DNA from: Sphaerochaetaceae bacterium
GTDB taxonomy: Bacteria; Spirochaetota; Spirochaetia; Sphaerochaetales; Sphaerochaetaceae
Length of the DNA: 41,916 nt
Reading direction: 5' to 3'
Assembly: GCA_028532765.1 (NCBI GenBank)
Contig: JAQQAR010000007.1
Location: forward strand, 1 to 41,916
In this document: piece by piece, positions 25,142 through 35,118 of the stretch
Layout of the letters: each line of letters opens with the position of its first letter
Numbering within the stretch: the first letter of the stretch is position 1
Position numbers and translations under genes: made by a program
Notes under the pieces: generated by a model
Databases searched by the model: none
Told to the model about the DNA's origin: nothing
Seen by the model: the letters and a program-made list of their open reading frames with translations, nothing else

Positions 25142-26464
25142 CTAAATGTGTTTCGACTTCCTCTTCTTGCCGTCAACATTGAAACCATCGTAGTGGTGCA
25201 TCTTCATAACACCTTCAATCTGTCGCATGGTATCCAAGTCAACACCGACAAGAATCAGTAGTGACGTTCCACCGAAAAGCATTGCAACAGATGCAGGGAA
25301 GTTGAAGAACATCTGCACCAGCGTAGGAATCAAGGCAATAAAAGCCAAGAACAGGGAGCCAGGGAGAACAATGCGGTTAAGCACCTTAGTAAGGTACTCT
25401 TCAAGTTTCTCGGAACGTACGCCGGGAACTGAACCACCATTCTCACGAATCTGTTTGGCCATCTCCACCGGGTTCATTGAAACCTGGGTATAGAAGAAGG
25501 CAAACCCTATGATCAACAGGGCGTAGATAATCAGATAGGGGGCACCCTGTGGATTCAACCAATTAGCGAAGGCAGCAAGCCACCTCACCTCTTGTCCCAA
25601 AGTAGTTGCGATCTGCAACGGGAAGGAAAGCAAAGCACTTGCAAAGATTACCGGGATAACACCTGATGGGTTGACCTTGATTGGGATGTACGTACTTTGT
25701 GCACCGTACATCTTACGGCCTACCACACGTTTGGCATAGTTCACGGGAATCTTTCTTACGCCCTGCTCTTCATACACGACGAGAGCAACAACAACCAAGA
25801 ACATTACAAAGACCACCAAGACGACGATTGGGTTCAGAACACCCGCGGAGATGCTCTGGAACAGAACCGATACGGCCTCGGGAAATCTTGCTACAATACC
25901 GGCGAAGATCAACAGACTGATACCGTTACCGATACCCCACTGGGTAATCTTGTTACCGATCCAAATCAGGAGCATGGAACCGGTCGTTACGGTAAGCATA
26001 GCTACCAATGTGAACGGAACGGTGCTCATTGTCATCACGCCGGGAATGGAGTTGGCGTAGATGGTTACTACATACGACTGAATCAGACAAACTACAATCG
26101 TACCATATCTGGTGTACTGCTGAATCTTCTTATGCCCGGATGGGTCCTGGGCCAGCTTCTTCAGTGAAGGGATAACCAACATCAACAGCTGCACAATAAT
26201 CTGTGTGCTGATGTACGGCATGACACCCAACATAAACAGAGAAAAGTTGGAGAACGCACCACCCGAAAAGAAGTTCAGATACTCGGTTAACCCGATATTA
26301 GAATCTGAACTCTGGGATAGAAAAAACAGTTTCAGAACTTCCGGATCAATCCCAGGAATAGGAATCACTGCCCCGATCCTGCTGACAATCAGCAGGCTTA
26401 GGGTAATGAAAATCTTTTTCCGGAGATCCTTGATTCTATACATCTCAACTAAGGAGTTTGCCAT
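25142..26464 (-). CDS. secY: Protein translocase subunit SecY
   Basis: SecY is the channel of the Sec translocon in the cytoplasmic membrane. The 440-residue protein shows ten hydrophobic segments. It starts with the RIKDLRKKIFITLSLLIVSR segment and the PIPGID plug-region motif. NPVEMAKQIRENGGSVPGVR, near residue 335, is the conserved cytosolic loop that contacts SecA and the ribosome. The C-terminus is basic (DGKKRKSKHI). Length is normal. It is co-transcribed, 14 nt after rplO. Confidence 0.98.
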   Translation of the reverse strand: MANSLVEMYRIKDLRKKIFITLSLLIVSRIGAVIPIPGIDPEVLKLFFLSQSSDSNIGLTEYLNFFSGGAFSNFSLFMLGVMPYISTQIIVQLLMLVIPSLKKLAQDPSGHKKIQQYTRYGTIVVCLIQSYVVTIYANSIPGVMTMSTVPFTLVAMLTVTTGSMLLIWIGNKITQWGIGNGISLLIFAGIVARFPEAVSVLFQSISAGVLNPIVVLVVFVMFLVVVALVVYEEQGVRKIPVNYAKRVVGRKMYGAQSTYIPIKVNPSGVIPVIFASALLSFPLQIATTLGQEVRWLAAFANWLNPQGAPYLIIYALLIIGFAFFYTQVSMNPVEMAKQIRENGGSVPGVRSEKLEEYLTKVLNRIVLPGSLFLAFIALIPTLVQMFFNFPASVAMLFGGTSLLILVGVDLDTMRQIEGVMKMHHYDGFNVDGKKRKSKHI

Positions 26465-26478
26465 AAAGCCCTTCTTTG

Positions 26479-26910
26479 TTATTTAATCTCGCCACCCGCA
26501 GCTGTAATCTTCTCGATTGCAGTAGCGGAAACCTTCAAACCGTCAATGACTACCTTCTTGGTAAGTTCTCCATTACACAGAACTTTGGCCTGTGTATTGT
26601 GTCCCTTGACCAACCCAACATCCTTCAAGGCGTCGAGGGTAACTACATCTCCATCTTCGAAGTTAGCAGAAATTACATCAAGGGAGACAACGGCATACTC
26701 TTTCTTAAATACACTGTTGGAAAAACCTCTACGGGCAACACGGCGATACAAAGGCATCTGTCCGCCTTCGAAGCCGAGACGAACACCACCGCCGGAGCGA
26801 GAATTCTGTCCGTCATGACCCCTACCGCAGGAGCGACCCTTCGAGGACGCGCCACGCCCTACGATTGTCTTTTTCTTATTGGCACCTTTCGGTGCATGAA
26901 TCTGTCCCAT
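26479..26910 (-). CDS. rplO: 50S ribosomal protein L15
   Basis: L15 is a late-assembly 50S protein. The 143 residues have the Gly- and Lys-rich N-terminal extension that threads into 23S rRNA (GANKKKTIVGRGASSKGRSC) and the globular C-terminal domain with VDGLKVSATAIEKITAAGG. It lies 1 nt after rpmD and 14 nt before secY. Confidence 0.98.
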   Translation of the reverse strand: MGQIHAPKGANKKKTIVGRGASSKGRSCGRGHDGQNSRSGGGVRLGFEGGQMPLYRRVARRGFSNSVFKKEYAVVSLDVISANFEDGDVVTLDALKDVGLVKGHNTQAKVLCNGELTKKVVIDGLKVSATAIEKITAAGGEIK

Positions 26911-26911
26911 C

Positions 26912-27100
26912 TTACATCTCCTCGACTTTCACAAGGTGTGCTACTACACGGACCATCCCAAGCGTAGCGGGAGTAGCATCGTGTACAACCGAGCTGGAAA
27001 TCTTGCCAAGTCCGAGAGCCTTCACCGTTCTGCGCTGCTTAGGCAGTGAACCGGAAAGTCCTCTGACAAGGGTAACCTTGATTTTCTTTGCGTCAGCCAT
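26912..27100 (-). CDS. rpmD: 50S ribosomal protein L30
   Basis: L30 is a small 50S protein. The 62 residues contain KVTLVRGLSGSLPKQRRTVK and KALGLGKISSSVVHDATPAT, the family core, and end KVEEM. Gaps to rpsE and rplO are 3 and 1 nt, so translation is likely coupled. Confidence 0.97.
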   Translation of the reverse strand: MADAKKIKVTLVRGLSGSLPKQRRTVKALGLGKISSSVVHDATPATLGMVRVVAHLVKVEEM

Positions 27101-27103
27101 CTC

Positions 27104-27616
27104 TTACCCCCACATCTCATTCAGGGACTTGCCCCGATTCTTTGCAACCACTTTGGCATCGAAAAGATTCTCGAAACCATCAAAGGCAGCTTTCACCGTA
27201 TTGATTGCATTCTTGGAGCCAAGTGACTTGCCCTGGATATCAGAGATACCACAGACGTCACAAATAGCGCGGACTGCACCACCGGCAATAACACCCGTAC
27301 CAGGTCTTGCAGGCTTCAAGAGCACGCTTGCACTCTTGTAGTTTCCCAAGATCTCGTGAGGAATAGTTGTCTTCTTCATCGGTACAACAATCATGCTTGA
27401 CTTAGCACGATCGACAGCCTTTCTGATCGCCTCAGTGACGTCATTGGCCTTACCGAAACCATATCCAACCTTACCATTCTGGTCACCAACGACTACCAGT
27501 GCGGAGAAGGAGAACCTTCTACCACCCTTGACAACCTTGGCAACACGGTTCAGCTTGATCAGCTTCTCGACAAACCCGTCGTTCTTATCTCTATCTCTAT
27601 CTCTCGATCTATCCAC
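27104..27616 (-). CDS. rpsE: 30S ribosomal protein S5
   Basis: S5 supports decoding fidelity and contacts the mRNA entry site. The 170 residues carry the S5 double-stranded RNA-binding core ([20 protein letters not shown] near 36) and [13 protein letters not shown], followed by the C-terminal domain with [15 protein letters not shown]. The start is GTG with AGGGGG 5 nt upstream. Residues 2-11 ([10 protein letters not shown]) come from a 6-bp tandem repeat and are unlike typical S5 N-termini. Confidence 0.98.
   Translation of the reverse strand: MDRSRDRDRDKNDGFVEKLIKLNRVAKVVKGGRRFSFSALVVVGDQNGKVGYGFGKANDVTEAIRKAVDRAKSSMIVVPMKKTTIPHEILGNYKSASVLLKPARPGTGVIAGGAVRAICDVCGISDIQGKSLGSKNAINTVKAAFDGFENLFDAKVVAKNRGKSLNEMWG
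27585..27611 (-). repeat. Hexanucleotide tandem repeat at the rpsE start
   Basis: The 6-bp unit TCTATC is repeated about three times (plus-strand reading) at the 5' end of rpsE. It encodes alternating Arg and Asp. Copy changes would alter the length without a frameshift. Confidence 0.6.
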
Positions 27617-27625
27617 AGTATCCCC

Positions 27626-27985
27626 CTAGAACTTTACGCCAACTTTGCGTGCGCCATCTGCGATGCTCTTGACAACCCCGTGGAACAGATAGCCATTACG
27701 ATCAAACACACAGGTGTCGATCTGCTTCTCGAGCATTCTCTTACCAATGGTTTCCCCGAGTTTAGCTGCGTCTGCTACCGTGTTCTTCAGGCCCTTGAGC
27801 TCTTTCTCCATGGTGCTTGCAGCAACGAGGGTGTTACCAGCTACATCGTCGATGACCTGTACATACATGTGGGAATTGCTGCGAAACACGCTCATTCTCG
27901 GCCTACTTGCGGTACCGGAGATGTGCTTTCGAATATGATACTTACGACGAGCAAGTTTCCTTCTTTTATCGATAACTCTATTCAT
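27626..27985 (-). CDS. rplR: 50S ribosomal protein L18
   Basis: L18 binds 5S rRNA with L5. The 119 residues carry [20 protein letters not shown] near 13 and the C-terminal [20 protein letters not shown] with AREVG-like ending ARKVGVKF. Length is normal. It lies 16 nt after rplF and 9 nt before rpsE. Confidence 0.98.
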   Translation of the reverse strand: MNRVIDKRRKLARRKYHIRKHISGTASRPRMSVFRSNSHMYVQVIDDVAGNTLVAASTMEKELKGLKNTVADAAKLGETIGKRMLEKQIDTCVFDRNGYLFHGVVKSIADGARKVGVKF

Positions 27986-28001
27986 CTTTTCTACCTACCC
28001 A

Positions 28002-28547
28002 CTATTTCTTAGCAGAAGCTGTCTTACCAGCCTTGCGCCTGATTACCTCGTCCTCATACCGAATTCCCTTACCCTTGTATGGTTCAGGTTCTCGGAGGGA
28101 ACGGATCTCTGCACAAGTCTGCCCAACGAGCTGCTTGTCGATACCGCTGATGGTAACCTTATTGGGGTTTTCCACGGTAGCAGTGATTCCCTGGGGAAGT
28201 ACAACTTCAATCAATTCGGAGTACCCGAGGTTGAGGGTCAGGATATTGGCCTTCAGGTCAGCACGGAAACCGACACCGTTGATCATGAGAGTCTTGGAGA
28301 ATCCCTTGGACACTCCAATAACCATGTTGTTAACCAACTGGCGGTAGAGACCCTGGAAGCTATTGCTTTCCTTTGACTCATCCTTGGGAACCACGTTAAT
28401 TTCGGATTCCTTGATGTTGATCACAACCTCAGGACGGGTTGGGCAGCTGAGCTTTCCTTTCGGACCTTCGACATTAATCAAACCACCGTTGATGGCAACT
28501 TTGACCCCTTGCGGTACTGTGATTGGCAATTTTCCAACTCTGGACAT
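28002..28547 (-). CDS. rplF: 50S ribosomal protein L6
   Basis: L6 lies near the factor-binding site. The 181 residues show two repeated domains and the family motif PEPYKGKGIRYEDEVIRRK near 156-175. It begins MSRVGKLPITVPQGVKV. It lies 12 nt after rpsH and 16 nt before rplR. Confidence 0.98.
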   Translation of the reverse strand: MSRVGKLPITVPQGVKVAINGGLINVEGPKGKLSCPTRPEVVINIKESEINVVPKDESKESNSFQGLYRQLVNNMVIGVSKGFSKTLMINGVGFRADLKANILTLNLGYSELIEVVLPQGITATVENPNKVTISGIDKQLVGQTCAEIRSLREPEPYKGKGIRYEDEVIRRKAGKTASAKK

Positions 28548-28559
28548 TTCTTTACCACC

Positions 28560-28958
28560 TTACCAAATAGAGCAGATCAGCTCGCCACCGACCTTGTTCT
28601 CTGTAGCCTTCTTCCCGGTGATGACACCCGAAGAAGTAGACACTACAACGACGCCATGTCCGTTGTACACACGGGGCATCTCACGATAGCCGGTGTAAAC
28701 ACGACGGCCAGGGGTGCTGATGCGTTGAATCCCATGGAGCACTGGACTCTGATTATCATCATACTTCAGGAAAACTCGGATATAGGAAATCCCATCCTTG
28801 GTCACCTTCTTGAAGTTCTTGATATATCCTTCATTCTTTAGAATCTTCACTATCTGAAGCTTCATCTTAGAAGTAGAAACATCTACTTTCTCATGCTTGG
28901 CCATGTTAGCATTTCTAACCTTAGTCAGCATATCAGCTACTGGATCACTTACAGCCAT
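28560..28958 (-). CDS. rpsH: 30S ribosomal protein S8
   Basis: S8 is a primary binder of 16S rRNA helix 21 and, in E. coli, the repressor of the spc operon. The 132 residues include [20 protein letters not shown] at the N-terminus and the C-terminal [20 protein letters not shown] that holds RNA contacts. I see no obvious copy of its rRNA target in the nearby spacer. It follows rpsN by 9 nt. Confidence 0.98.
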   Translation of the reverse strand: MAVSDPVADMLTKVRNANMAKHEKVDVSTSKMKLQIVKILKNEGYIKNFKKVTKDGISYIRVFLKYDDNQSPVLHGIQRISTPGRRVYTGYREMPRVYNGHGVVVVSTSSGVITGKKATENKVGGELICSIW

Positions 28959-28967
28959 TTTTCTCTC

Positions 28968-29153
28968 CTACCAACTGGATTTGGTAACACCAGGAATCTG
29001 GCCTTCACTAGCCAATTTACGGAAACAGATCCTGCACATGTCGAATTGGCGCATATAGCCACGGGGTCTGCCGCAAATTCTGCAGCGATTGACGTGTCTG
29101 GTGCTGAACTTAGGCTCTCTCTTGGCCTTTACGATCATTGATTTCTTTGCCAT
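28968..29153 (-). CDS. rpsN: 30S ribosomal protein S14, zinc type
   Basis: The 61-residue protein is the short zinc-binding form of S14, with Cys24, Cys27, Cys40 and Cys43 ([20 protein letters not shown]). It ends GVTKSSW as usual for this type. It lies 14 nt after rplE and 9 nt before rpsH. Confidence 0.98.
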   Translation of the reverse strand: MAKKSMIVKAKREPKFSTRHVNRCRICGRPRGYMRQFDMCRICFRKLASEGQIPGVTKSSW

Positions 29154-29167
29154 ATGTCTCTTACCCC

Positions 29168-29719
29168 TTATTTACTGAAGGGCATGCCAAGCTTTGCAAG
29201 CAGGGCGTAGCCTTCTTCATCGGTCTTTGCGGTCGTTACAATGGCGACATTCAAACCGCTGACGCGTTCGATCTTATCGAAGTCAATCTCAGGGAAAATA
29301 ATCTGCTCGGTAATACCGAGTGAGTAGTTCCCATGCCCATCAAAAGCATTGGGCTTGACACCTCTAAAGTCCTTAACGCGGGGAAGAGCGATGCTGATCA
29401 GCCTCTCCAGGAAGAACCACATGTTTTCACCACGTAGAGTCACCATAGCACCAATTTCATACCCTTCACGAACCTTGAAGTTTGCGATGGACTTTTTGGC
29501 CTTGGTTTTCAATACATGCTGACCGGTGATCTGCTCAAGCTCCTTGACAGCAGCATCGAGGAGCTTCTTATTGGTAATGGCTTCGCCGACACCGACACTG
29601 ACAACAACCTTCTCGAGAGCGGGGATCTGCATTTTGGAGCTATAGCCAAAATCTTCAAACAGAGCAGGAGCTACTGTTTCCAGGTATTTTTTCTTAAGGT
29701 TTGGTATAAACTTTTCCAT
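29168..29719 (-). CDS. rplE: 50S ribosomal protein L5
   Basis: L5 binds 5S rRNA and contacts the P-site tRNA. The 183 residues carry [20 protein letters not shown] near 29, [20 protein letters not shown] near 92 and [20 protein letters not shown] at the C-terminus, where a typical L5 ends in -TDEEARELL or similar. The ATG overlaps the rplX stop by 1 nt. Confidence 0.98.
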   Translation of the reverse strand: MEKFIPNLKKKYLETVAPALFEDFGYSSKMQIPALEKVVVSVGVGEAITNKKLLDAAVKELEQITGQHVLKTKAKKSIANFKVREGYEIGAMVTLRGENMWFFLERLISIALPRVKDFRGVKPNAFDGHGNYSLGITEQIIFPEIDFDKIERVSGLNVAIVTTAKTDEEGYALLAKLGMPFSK

Positions 29720-30024
29720 TAGATTACTTCCCCGGTTTTCTTGGCATAACGGACTTTCTTGCCGCTTTCATCAAACTTGTACCCAATCCTTGTAGTTTCA
29801 CCTTTTCCGGTGACGTAAGCTACATTTGAAACATGGATTGGTGCCTCAATTTCCACGATGCCGCCCTTGTCCTGTTGGTTTTTCTTGCGCATGGACTTTT
29901 TCACCATGTTGGCACCCTGGACAACGACTCTCTCTTTCTCACGGTCTACCTTCACGATCTTGCCTGACTTACCTTTGTCCTTACCAGCAATGATCATTAC
30001 GGTGTCGTTCTTCTTAAGCTTCAT
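29719..30024 (-). CDS. rplX: 50S ribosomal protein L24
   Basis: L24 starts 50S assembly. The 101 residues have the KOW motif at the N-terminus ([20 protein letters not shown], residues about 3-22) and a basic core. I chose the ATG at 30024, which follows TAGGAG at 7 nt (the ribosome site overlaps the rplN stop codon). An upstream non-ATG start at 30063 would add 13 residues and overlap rplN. Confidence 0.97.
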   Translation of the reverse strand: MKLKKNDTVMIIAGKDKGKSGKIVKVDREKERVVVQGANMVKKSMRKKNQQDKGGIVEIEAPIHVSNVAYVTGKGETTRIGYKFDESGKKVRYAKKTGEVI

Positions 30025-30034
30025 GTGTATACTC

Positions 30035-30400
30035 CTACAACACTTCCGGCGCGAGAGAAACAATCTTCATGTACCCATCACGCAGCTCTCTGGCTACGGG
30101 TCCGAAGATACGCTTACCGCGCGGGTTATTGTTGGCATCGATGATAACGCATGCGTTGTCATCGAACCTGATATAGGTACCGTCAGGTCTGCGGTATTCC
30201 TTCTTCGTTCGGACAATTACTGCCTTCATGACGTCACCTTTCTTGATGGCGCCGTTAGGCAATGCGGTCTTTACGGCCACGACAATAATGTCACCAACAC
30301 CGGCAACATAGCGATGGCTTCCGCCAAGAACCTTGATACACTGCACTCGCTTTGCACCACTGTTATCCGCTACATTCAAATAGGTCTGCATCTGTACCAT
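30035..30400 (-). CDS. rplN: 50S ribosomal protein L14
   Basis: L14 lies at the subunit interface. The 121 residues include [20 protein letters not shown] at the start, [15 protein letters not shown], then [20 protein letters not shown] near the end, where the family ends -LAPEVL as here. It follows rpsQ by 15 nt. Confidence 0.98.
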   Translation of the reverse strand: MVQMQTYLNVADNSGAKRVQCIKVLGGSHRYVAGVGDIIVVAVKTALPNGAIKKGDVMKAVIVRTKKEYRRPDGTYIRFDDNACVIIDANNNPRGKRIFGPVARELRDGYMKIVSLAPEVL

Positions 30401-30415
30401 ATCGTCTCTCTCCTA

Positions 30416-30667
30416 TTAGCGAGCGCGCTCGACGATCTGCACGAGACGCCAGCACTTATCCTTGCTGATGTGGCGGCATTCCAAAACACGTACGGTGTCG
30501 CCGATATTTGCCTCGTTCCTCTCATCATGTGCCTTTACCTTTTTGGTAGTAGTCACATACTTTTTATACAGGGGATGCAGTCTTCTTGAGGAAACAGCAA
30601 CGACAATCGTCTTATCCATCTTGTCACTGACCACCCGGCCGGTAAAACTTTTTTTATTAGCTTCCAT
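30416..30667 (-). CDS. rpsQ: 30S ribosomal protein S17
   Basis: S17 binds the 5' domain of 16S rRNA. The 83 residues begin with [20 protein letters not shown] and contain [19 protein letters not shown], then [20 protein letters not shown]. It lies 15 nt after rpmC. Confidence 0.98.
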   Translation of the reverse strand: MEANKKSFTGRVVSDKMDKTIVVAVSSRRLHPLYKKYVTTTKKVKAHDERNEANIGDTVRVLECRHISKDKCWRLVQIVERAR

Positions 30668-30682
30668 CTGAATCGCTCTCCC

Positions 30683-30889
30683 TTACTTTGCCACGTTCCG
30701 AATTCCAAGTTCATACTCACGAATTCGGGTATTCACACGAGCGATGTTCCTCCTGACGGTACGAACAGCAAGTGGATTCTCCACATGTCCGAGCACTCTT
30801 CCCATACGAAGGTCGAAGTACTCCTTGTGAAGTTGCTCCTTCTTGGCTACCAGCTCGTCAAGGGTCAAATCTTTATATGAATTCTTCAT
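30683..30889 (-). CDS. rpmC: 50S ribosomal protein L29
   Basis: L29 is a small helical 50S protein near the exit tunnel. The 68 residues starting [20 protein letters not shown] fit the family. The ATG at 30889 follows GGAG at 7 nt, with the ribosome site overlapping the rplP stop; a TTG-type start at 31000 would overlap rplP by over 100 nt and is rejected. Confidence 0.97.
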   Translation of the reverse strand: MKNSYKDLTLDELVAKKEQLHKEYFDLRMGRVLGHVENPLAVRTVRRNIARVNTRIREYELGIRNVAK

Positions 30890-30893
30890 ACTC

Positions 30894-31310
30894 TTACTCC
30901 ACTTCCCTTCTGGCGACAAACTTCGTCTTGATCGGAAGCTTGGAAGCAGCAAGCTCCAAAGCCTCACGAGCGAGCTCTTCTGGAACGCCACCCATTTCAA
31001 ACATCACAGCGCCGGTCTTCACGACAGCGACCCAACCTTCGGGGTTACCCTTACCGTTTCCCTGTCTGGTTTCAGCGGGCTTCTTGGTATAGGGCATGTC
31101 AGGGAAAATCCTGATCCATACCTTACCACCACGCTTAATGTGACGGGTCATGGCGATACGGGCTGCCTCAATCTGGCGATTGGTGATCCACTTCGGCTCA
31201 AGTGCGAGCAAACCGAATTCACCGAAAGCAATGGTAGTCCCGCGATGTGCAACACCATCAGTGGTGCCACGCTGTTTCTTTCTGTGTTTAATTCTCTTTG
31301 GACTAAGCAT
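30894..31310 (-). CDS. rplP: 50S ribosomal protein L16
   Basis: L16 helps organise the peptidyl-transferase centre and the A-site. The 138 residues start [15 protein letters not shown] and include [20 protein letters not shown] and [20 protein letters not shown] (the Arg hydroxylated in some bacteria lies in this stretch). It follows rpsC by 6 nt. Confidence 0.98.
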   Translation of the reverse strand: MLSPKRIKHRKKQRGTTDGVAHRGTTIAFGEFGLLALEPKWITNRQIEAARIAMTRHIKRGGKVWIRIFPDMPYTKKPAETRQGNGKGNPEGWVAVVKTGAVMFEMGGVPEELAREALELAASKLPIKTKFVARREVE

Positions 31311-31316
31311 GGCCTA

Positions 31317-32024
31317 CTAACTCCTTGCCTCAGCACCTTCGCTCTTGGTCGGCTTTCTCACCAAACCACCGGCGTCGTTCTTGACTGCACGATCGTAGAT
31401 CTCACCGTTGTACACCCACACCTTGACGCCAATGACACCAAAGGAGGTATTAGCTGTGGTGAATCCATAGTCGATGTCACTGCGCAGCGTGTGAAGGGGA
31501 ATTCTTCCTTCCTTCATCCACTCCGAGCGTGCAATTTCTGCACCACCGATACGACCGGAGAGCCGGATCTTAACACCCTGAGCACCATTCTGCATTGCTT
31601 TGGAAACAGCCATCTTCATTGAGCGGCGGAATGAACCACGACTCACGAGCTGTCTAGCAACGTTTAAGGCAATCAGCTGGGCATCAGCCTCTGGCTTCTT
31701 GATTTCCTTGATCTTGATCTGCACCTTCTTGTCAGAGAGTTTCTGGAGACGTGCTCCAAGCTTCTCGACATTTGCACCCTTGCTACCAATGATGATACCA
31801 GGACGGCTGGTGGTGATCACAATCGTAATGCGCTGGGGTTTACGGATGATTTCAACATCCGAAATCTCAGCACCCTGGACTTCAGGGCATTCAACCAAAG
31901 CCTTTCTCAGCTTCAGATCTTCATGCAGAGTGTCCGCATACTCCCTGGGGTCCACATACCATTTGGACTTCCAGGTCTTGTTGACTCCAAGACGGAGCCC
32001 AATAGGATTAACTTTCTGGCCCAT
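31317..32024 (-). CDS. rpsC: 30S ribosomal protein S3
   Basis: S3 forms part of the mRNA entry and helicase site. The 235 residues carry a KH domain with GIIIGSKGANVEKLGARLQ near 76 and the C-terminal GRIGGAEIARSEWMKEGRIP motif near 155. It starts directly after the rplV stop (no gap), so translation is likely coupled. Confidence 0.98.
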   Translation of the reverse strand: MGQKVNPIGLRLGVNKTWKSKWYVDPREYADTLHEDLKLRKALVECPEVQGAEISDVEIIRKPQRITIVITTSRPGIIIGSKGANVEKLGARLQKLSDKKVQIKIKEIKKPEADAQLIALNVARQLVSRGSFRRSMKMAVSKAMQNGAQGVKIRLSGRIGGAEIARSEWMKEGRIPLHTLRSDIDYGFTTANTSFGVIGVKVWVYNGEIYDRAVKNDAGGLVRKPTKSEGAEARS

Positions 32025-32399
32025 TTACTTCCTCACGCTTGCTTTTTCGTCAACGACGACGGTAATGTGTGACATCCTCTTAAGCAGAATATCCCGTCTT
32101 CCATGGGATCTCGGCCAGACTCTCTTGAGCCTTGGACCCTCGTTAACCTGCAACTCCTTGATCACAAGATTCTCTTCGTCGATCTTCTTGTTCTGATCAA
32201 GCGCATTTGCACAAGCGGATTGCAAAACTTTCAGAATCAAATTTGATCCCTTCTGAGGCATAGCCTCAAGAATTGCTACTGCTTCCACATACGACTTATT
32301 CCGAACAAGATTGGCGACCGGGCGAACCTTGGAAGGAGATACCATCAGAAATTTGGCAGTTGCTGAATAACCTTGTTTATCTTCCATCTTACTACCCAT
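32025..32399 (-). CDS. rplV: 50S ribosomal protein L22
   Basis: L22 lines the exit tunnel. The product has the family core AKFLMVSPSKVRPVANLVR and ILEAMPQKGSNLILKVLQSA, then RVWPRSHGRRDILLKRMSHI, with the tunnel loop. Two ATGs are possible: 32399 (124 residues) and 32387 (120 residues, MEDKQGYSATA). Neither has a strong ribosome site; the second has a nearby GGGTAG. The gap to rpsS is 5 nt from the first. Confidence 0.96.
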   Translation of the reverse strand: MGSKMEDKQGYSATAKFLMVSPSKVRPVANLVRNKSYVEAVAILEAMPQKGSNLILKVLQSACANALDQNKKIDEENLVIKELQVNEGPRLKRVWPRSHGRRDILLKRMSHITVVVDEKASVRK

Positions 32400-32404
32400 A
32401 CCGC

Positions 32405-32677
32405 TTACCCAACCTTCTTGTCGGAAGCATGACCGCGGAAAATTCTGGTGGGAGAAAACTCACCGAGTTTATGTCCAACCAAGTTCTCCGTCACATATAC
32501 TGGAATCCAGGTTTTTCCGTTATACACAGAAATCGTGAATCCCACCATTTCAGGGATGATCGTAGAACAGCGGGAATAAGTCTTGATCATCTGCTTCTGA
32601 TTAGTCTTAAGAGACTCCTGAATCCTCTTATACAGTTTCTTTTCAATAAAAGGACCTTTTTTGATTGATCTAGCCAC
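32405..32677 (-). CDS. rpsS: 30S ribosomal protein S19
   Basis: S19 sits in the 30S head near the decoding site. The 90 residues begin [20 protein letters not shown] and carry TWSR-like [20 protein letters not shown] and the ending [14 protein letters not shown]. The start is GTG, with AGGAG 6 nt upstream. It follows rplB by 9 nt. Confidence 0.97.
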   Translation of the reverse strand: MARSIKKGPFIEKKLYKRIQESLKTNQKQMIKTYSRCSTIIPEMVGFTISVYNGKTWIPVYVTENLVGHKLGEFSPTRIFRGHASDKKVG

Positions 32678-32686
32678 TTTCTACTC

Positions 32687-33511
32687 CTACTTCCGCTTCT
32701 TAACGATGAATGCACCGGAAGGTTTCTTCTTGGAACGGGTCTTTCCACCCTTTGCCGGCTTACCCCATGGGGAAACAGGGTTACGTCCTGCAGCAGTCTT
32801 ACCTTCACCACCACCATGTGGGTGATCGATCGGGTTCATTGCTACACCACGTACCTTCGGCCGTCTTCCAAGGTGGCGACTTGCACCAGCCTTTCCGAGC
32901 GTGACGTTCATATGATCTTCGTTGCCAAGCTGCCCGAGGGTAGCATAGCACTCACCAAACACCATGCGCATTTCGCCTGAAGGCAAGCGGAGGGTGACAT
33001 AGTCTCCTTCCTTTGCAACCAGGGTAGCTCCCAAACCAGCGCTGCGGACAAGCTGTCCACCACGACCGAGGGTCAACTCTACATTATGTACCACAAGGCC
33101 AAGAGGAACTTTCTTCAAAGGAAGAGCATTTCCTACCTGAATTGGGGCTTCTGGTCCACTGATAACAGTGGTTCCAACCTTGATACCCCTAGGAGCAATC
33201 ATGTAGCGCTTCTCACCATCGGCATAAAATACCAATGCAATGTTTGCACTGCGGTTCGGATCGTATTCGATTGTCTTCACAACACCGGGAATCCCGTATT
33301 TGTCGCGTTTGAAATCGATAACACGATATGCACGCTTATGGCCACCGCCTCTACGGCGAACACTGATGCGCCCGAAGGTATCCCGACCTGCCTTTTTGTT
33401 AAGACCACTGGTCAACGACTTCTCAGGCTTGCTGGCAGTCAGCTCGCTGAAGACCAAAGTGGTCTTCTGGCGAAGGCCGGGAGTATTGGGCTTGTATGAT
33501 TTAAGTGCCAT
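32687..33511 (-). CDS. rplB: 50S ribosomal protein L2
   Basis: L2 is needed for subunit association and peptidyl transfer. The 274 residues hold [20 protein letters not shown] (the conserved His that is important for activity) and [15 protein letters not shown] at the C-terminus, and [20 protein letters not shown] near 48. Length is normal. It follows rplW by 14 nt. Confidence 0.99.
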   Translation of the reverse strand: MALKSYKPNTPGLRQKTTLVFSELTASKPEKSLTSGLNKKAGRDTFGRISVRRRGGGHKRAYRVIDFKRDKYGIPGVVKTIEYDPNRSANIALVFYADGEKRYMIAPRGIKVGTTVISGPEAPIQVGNALPLKKVPLGLVVHNVELTLGRGGQLVRSAGLGATLVAKEGDYVTLRLPSGEMRMVFGECYATLGQLGNEDHMNVTLGKAGASRHLGRRPKVRGVAMNPIDHPHGGGEGKTAAGRNPVSPWGKPAKGGKTRSKKKPSGAFIVKKRK

Positions 33512-33525
33512 AATCCAACTTCTCC

Positions 33526-33828
33526 TTATACGCCTTCGATGGCCTGGATGGTATCACCCTTGGCCAGGGTTACGACAGCCTTCTTCCAGTTACCGGTGTT
33601 ACCAAGGATGGAACCACCCTTACCGCGGGAATACTTTGGCTTGCCCTTCACAATCATCACGTTACAAGCTGCAACTTCAACACCAAAGAGCTCTTTAACA
33701 GCTGCCATGATCTGATACTTGTTGCTGTCCATACGGACCTTGAACGAATACTTCTTTGTTTCGCCCTCGCGAGCAAGATTGGTCTTCTCACTCAGGACGG
33801 GTTCAATAATAACTTGGTCTGCTCTCAT
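33526..33828 (-). CDS. rplW: 50S ribosomal protein L23
   Basis: L23 lies at the exit tunnel and docks trigger factor and SRP. The 100 residues begin with [14 protein letters not shown] and have the core [20 protein letters not shown], then [20 protein letters not shown], the RNA-binding loop. It lies 11 nt after rplD. Confidence 0.97.
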   Translation of the reverse strand: MRADQVIIEPVLSEKTNLAREGETKKYSFKVRMDSNKYQIMAAVKELFGVEVAACNVMIVKGKPKYSRGKGGSILGNTGNWKKAVVTLAKGDTIQAIEGV

Positions 33829-33839
33829 TTCCGGTCCCC

Positions 33840-34469
33840 TTATTTGTCGCCGTAGAATTCATTCAAATTCTTAGCAGCCCCTTCCAGAACCAGGAGCTTT
33901 CTCCCGTACAACAACTCCTTAGCAGAAAGCCTGTTGTAAGAAAGAACACGCAGGTACGGAATGTTCCTTGCAGCACGGCGCACCATTGCATCGTCATCTT
34001 TCAGGATCAGAATGGTTCTGCTCTCATCCTCGACGAAGTTCTTAAGAATCTTATCCAGATCCCTGGTTTTGCCACTTTCGATGGAGAAATCCTCTACAAC
34101 AACGAGACGATCCTCCTTGACTCCCATAGATAACAGGCTTTTCATTGCAAGCCTCTTCATCTTCTTGGGGAGGGTAATACTATAATCGCGCGGCTTGGGT
34201 CCAAAAATCGTTCCACCACCAACTCTGACAGGGCTTTTCTTGTCACCGGCACGTGCGTTACCAGTACCCTTCTGTTTGTATGGCTTATTATTGCTGTATC
34301 TGACCTCTGCGCGGGTCTTAGTACTTGCAGTACCAACACGGTGGTTTGCAAGCTCGCTGTTTACGGCATAATAAATGGTACCATCACTCACCTCTCTGTT
34401 GAATACTTCATCATTCAACACGAGGGTTCGGACCTCTTTGCCGTCGATTGAAAAGACTTTCGTTTCCAT
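33840..34469 (-). CDS. rplD: 50S ribosomal protein L4
   Basis: L4 lines the exit tunnel and in E. coli represses the S10 operon at transcription and translation. The 209 residues have the tunnel loop [20 protein letters not shown] near 65-84 and [20 protein letters not shown]. The E. coli L4 leader target precedes S10; here the 64-nt spacer before rpsJ is too short for it and tuf comes first, so control by L4 is not supported. It lies 11 nt after rplC. Confidence 0.97.
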   Translation of the reverse strand: METKVFSIDGKEVRTLVLNDEVFNREVSDGTIYYAVNSELANHRVGTASTKTRAEVRYSNNKPYKQKGTGNARAGDKKSPVRVGGGTIFGPKPRDYSITLPKKMKRLAMKSLLSMGVKEDRLVVVEDFSIESGKTRDLDKILKNFVEDESRTILILKDDDAMVRRAARNIPYLRVLSYNRLSAKELLYGRKLLVLEGAAKNLNEFYGDK

Positions 34470-34480
34470 ATATCTCGCCC

Positions 34481-35101
34481 CTACTTCTTGATCGCTTTCT
34501 TGACGATGACGACACTCTGGGCGGGGCCAGGGATAGCACCCTTAACCATAAGGACCTGCATCTCTTCATCGACACGGACTACCTTCAGGTTCTGGACCGT
34601 CGTCCTCTCATTACCCATGTGGCCAGCCATCCGAGTACCTTTGAATGTGCGGGAAGGGGTGGAAGACATTGACGTACCGCCGATGTCGCGATGGAATTTG
34701 GAACCGTGGGTAGCACGACCGCCCTTAAAGCCATGTCGTTTCATACCGCCGGCAAAACCCTTACCTTTAGAAGTCCCGGTGACATCCACAAAGGAGATGT
34801 CCTTAAATATATCCACGCCCAACACCTCGCCGACTGCGACCTCACGGTCATAGTCACGGAATTCCATTACATGCTGCTTTGGTTCACATACTTCCTTGAA
34901 CTGTCCAGCATATGGTTTGGTGATAGTGCTTTTCTTCTTGTCAATCGAACCCAATACAGCAGCAGAATATCCATTCTTCTCCTCATTGCGGTCCGAGACA
35001 ACAACGTTGCCCTCTATTTTTATTACAGTCACGGGTGTGAGCCTGCCTTGCGCATCAAACACCTGTGTCATTCCAACTTTTTTGCCGATAAGCCCTAACA
35101 T
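34481..35101 (-). CDS. rplC: 50S ribosomal protein L3
   Basis: L3 folds near the peptidyl-transferase centre. The 206 residues include [16 protein letters not shown] at the start, then [20 protein letters not shown] near 110 and [20 protein letters not shown] and [20 protein letters not shown], the long loop that reaches the centre; the Gln methylated in some bacteria lies in related sequence. It lies 17 nt after rpsJ. Confidence 0.98.
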   Translation of the reverse strand: MLGLIGKKVGMTQVFDAQGRLTPVTVIKIEGNVVVSDRNEEKNGYSAAVLGSIDKKKSTITKPYAGQFKEVCEPKQHVMEFRDYDREVAVGEVLGVDIFKDISFVDVTGTSKGKGFAGGMKRHGFKGGRATHGSKFHRDIGGTSMSSTPSRTFKGTRMAGHMGNERTTVQNLKVVRVDEEMQVLMVKGAIPGPAQSVVIVKKAIKK

Positions 35102-35118
35102 CTCTTACCTCAACTCTC

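Noticed and set aside
30890..31000. L29 start at 31000 and similar extensions of L24 (30063), S12 (37972), TlyA (19563) and GrpE (12441)
   Set aside because: Each lacks a proper ribosome site or overlaps the upstream gene; the internal ATGs give canonical N-termini.
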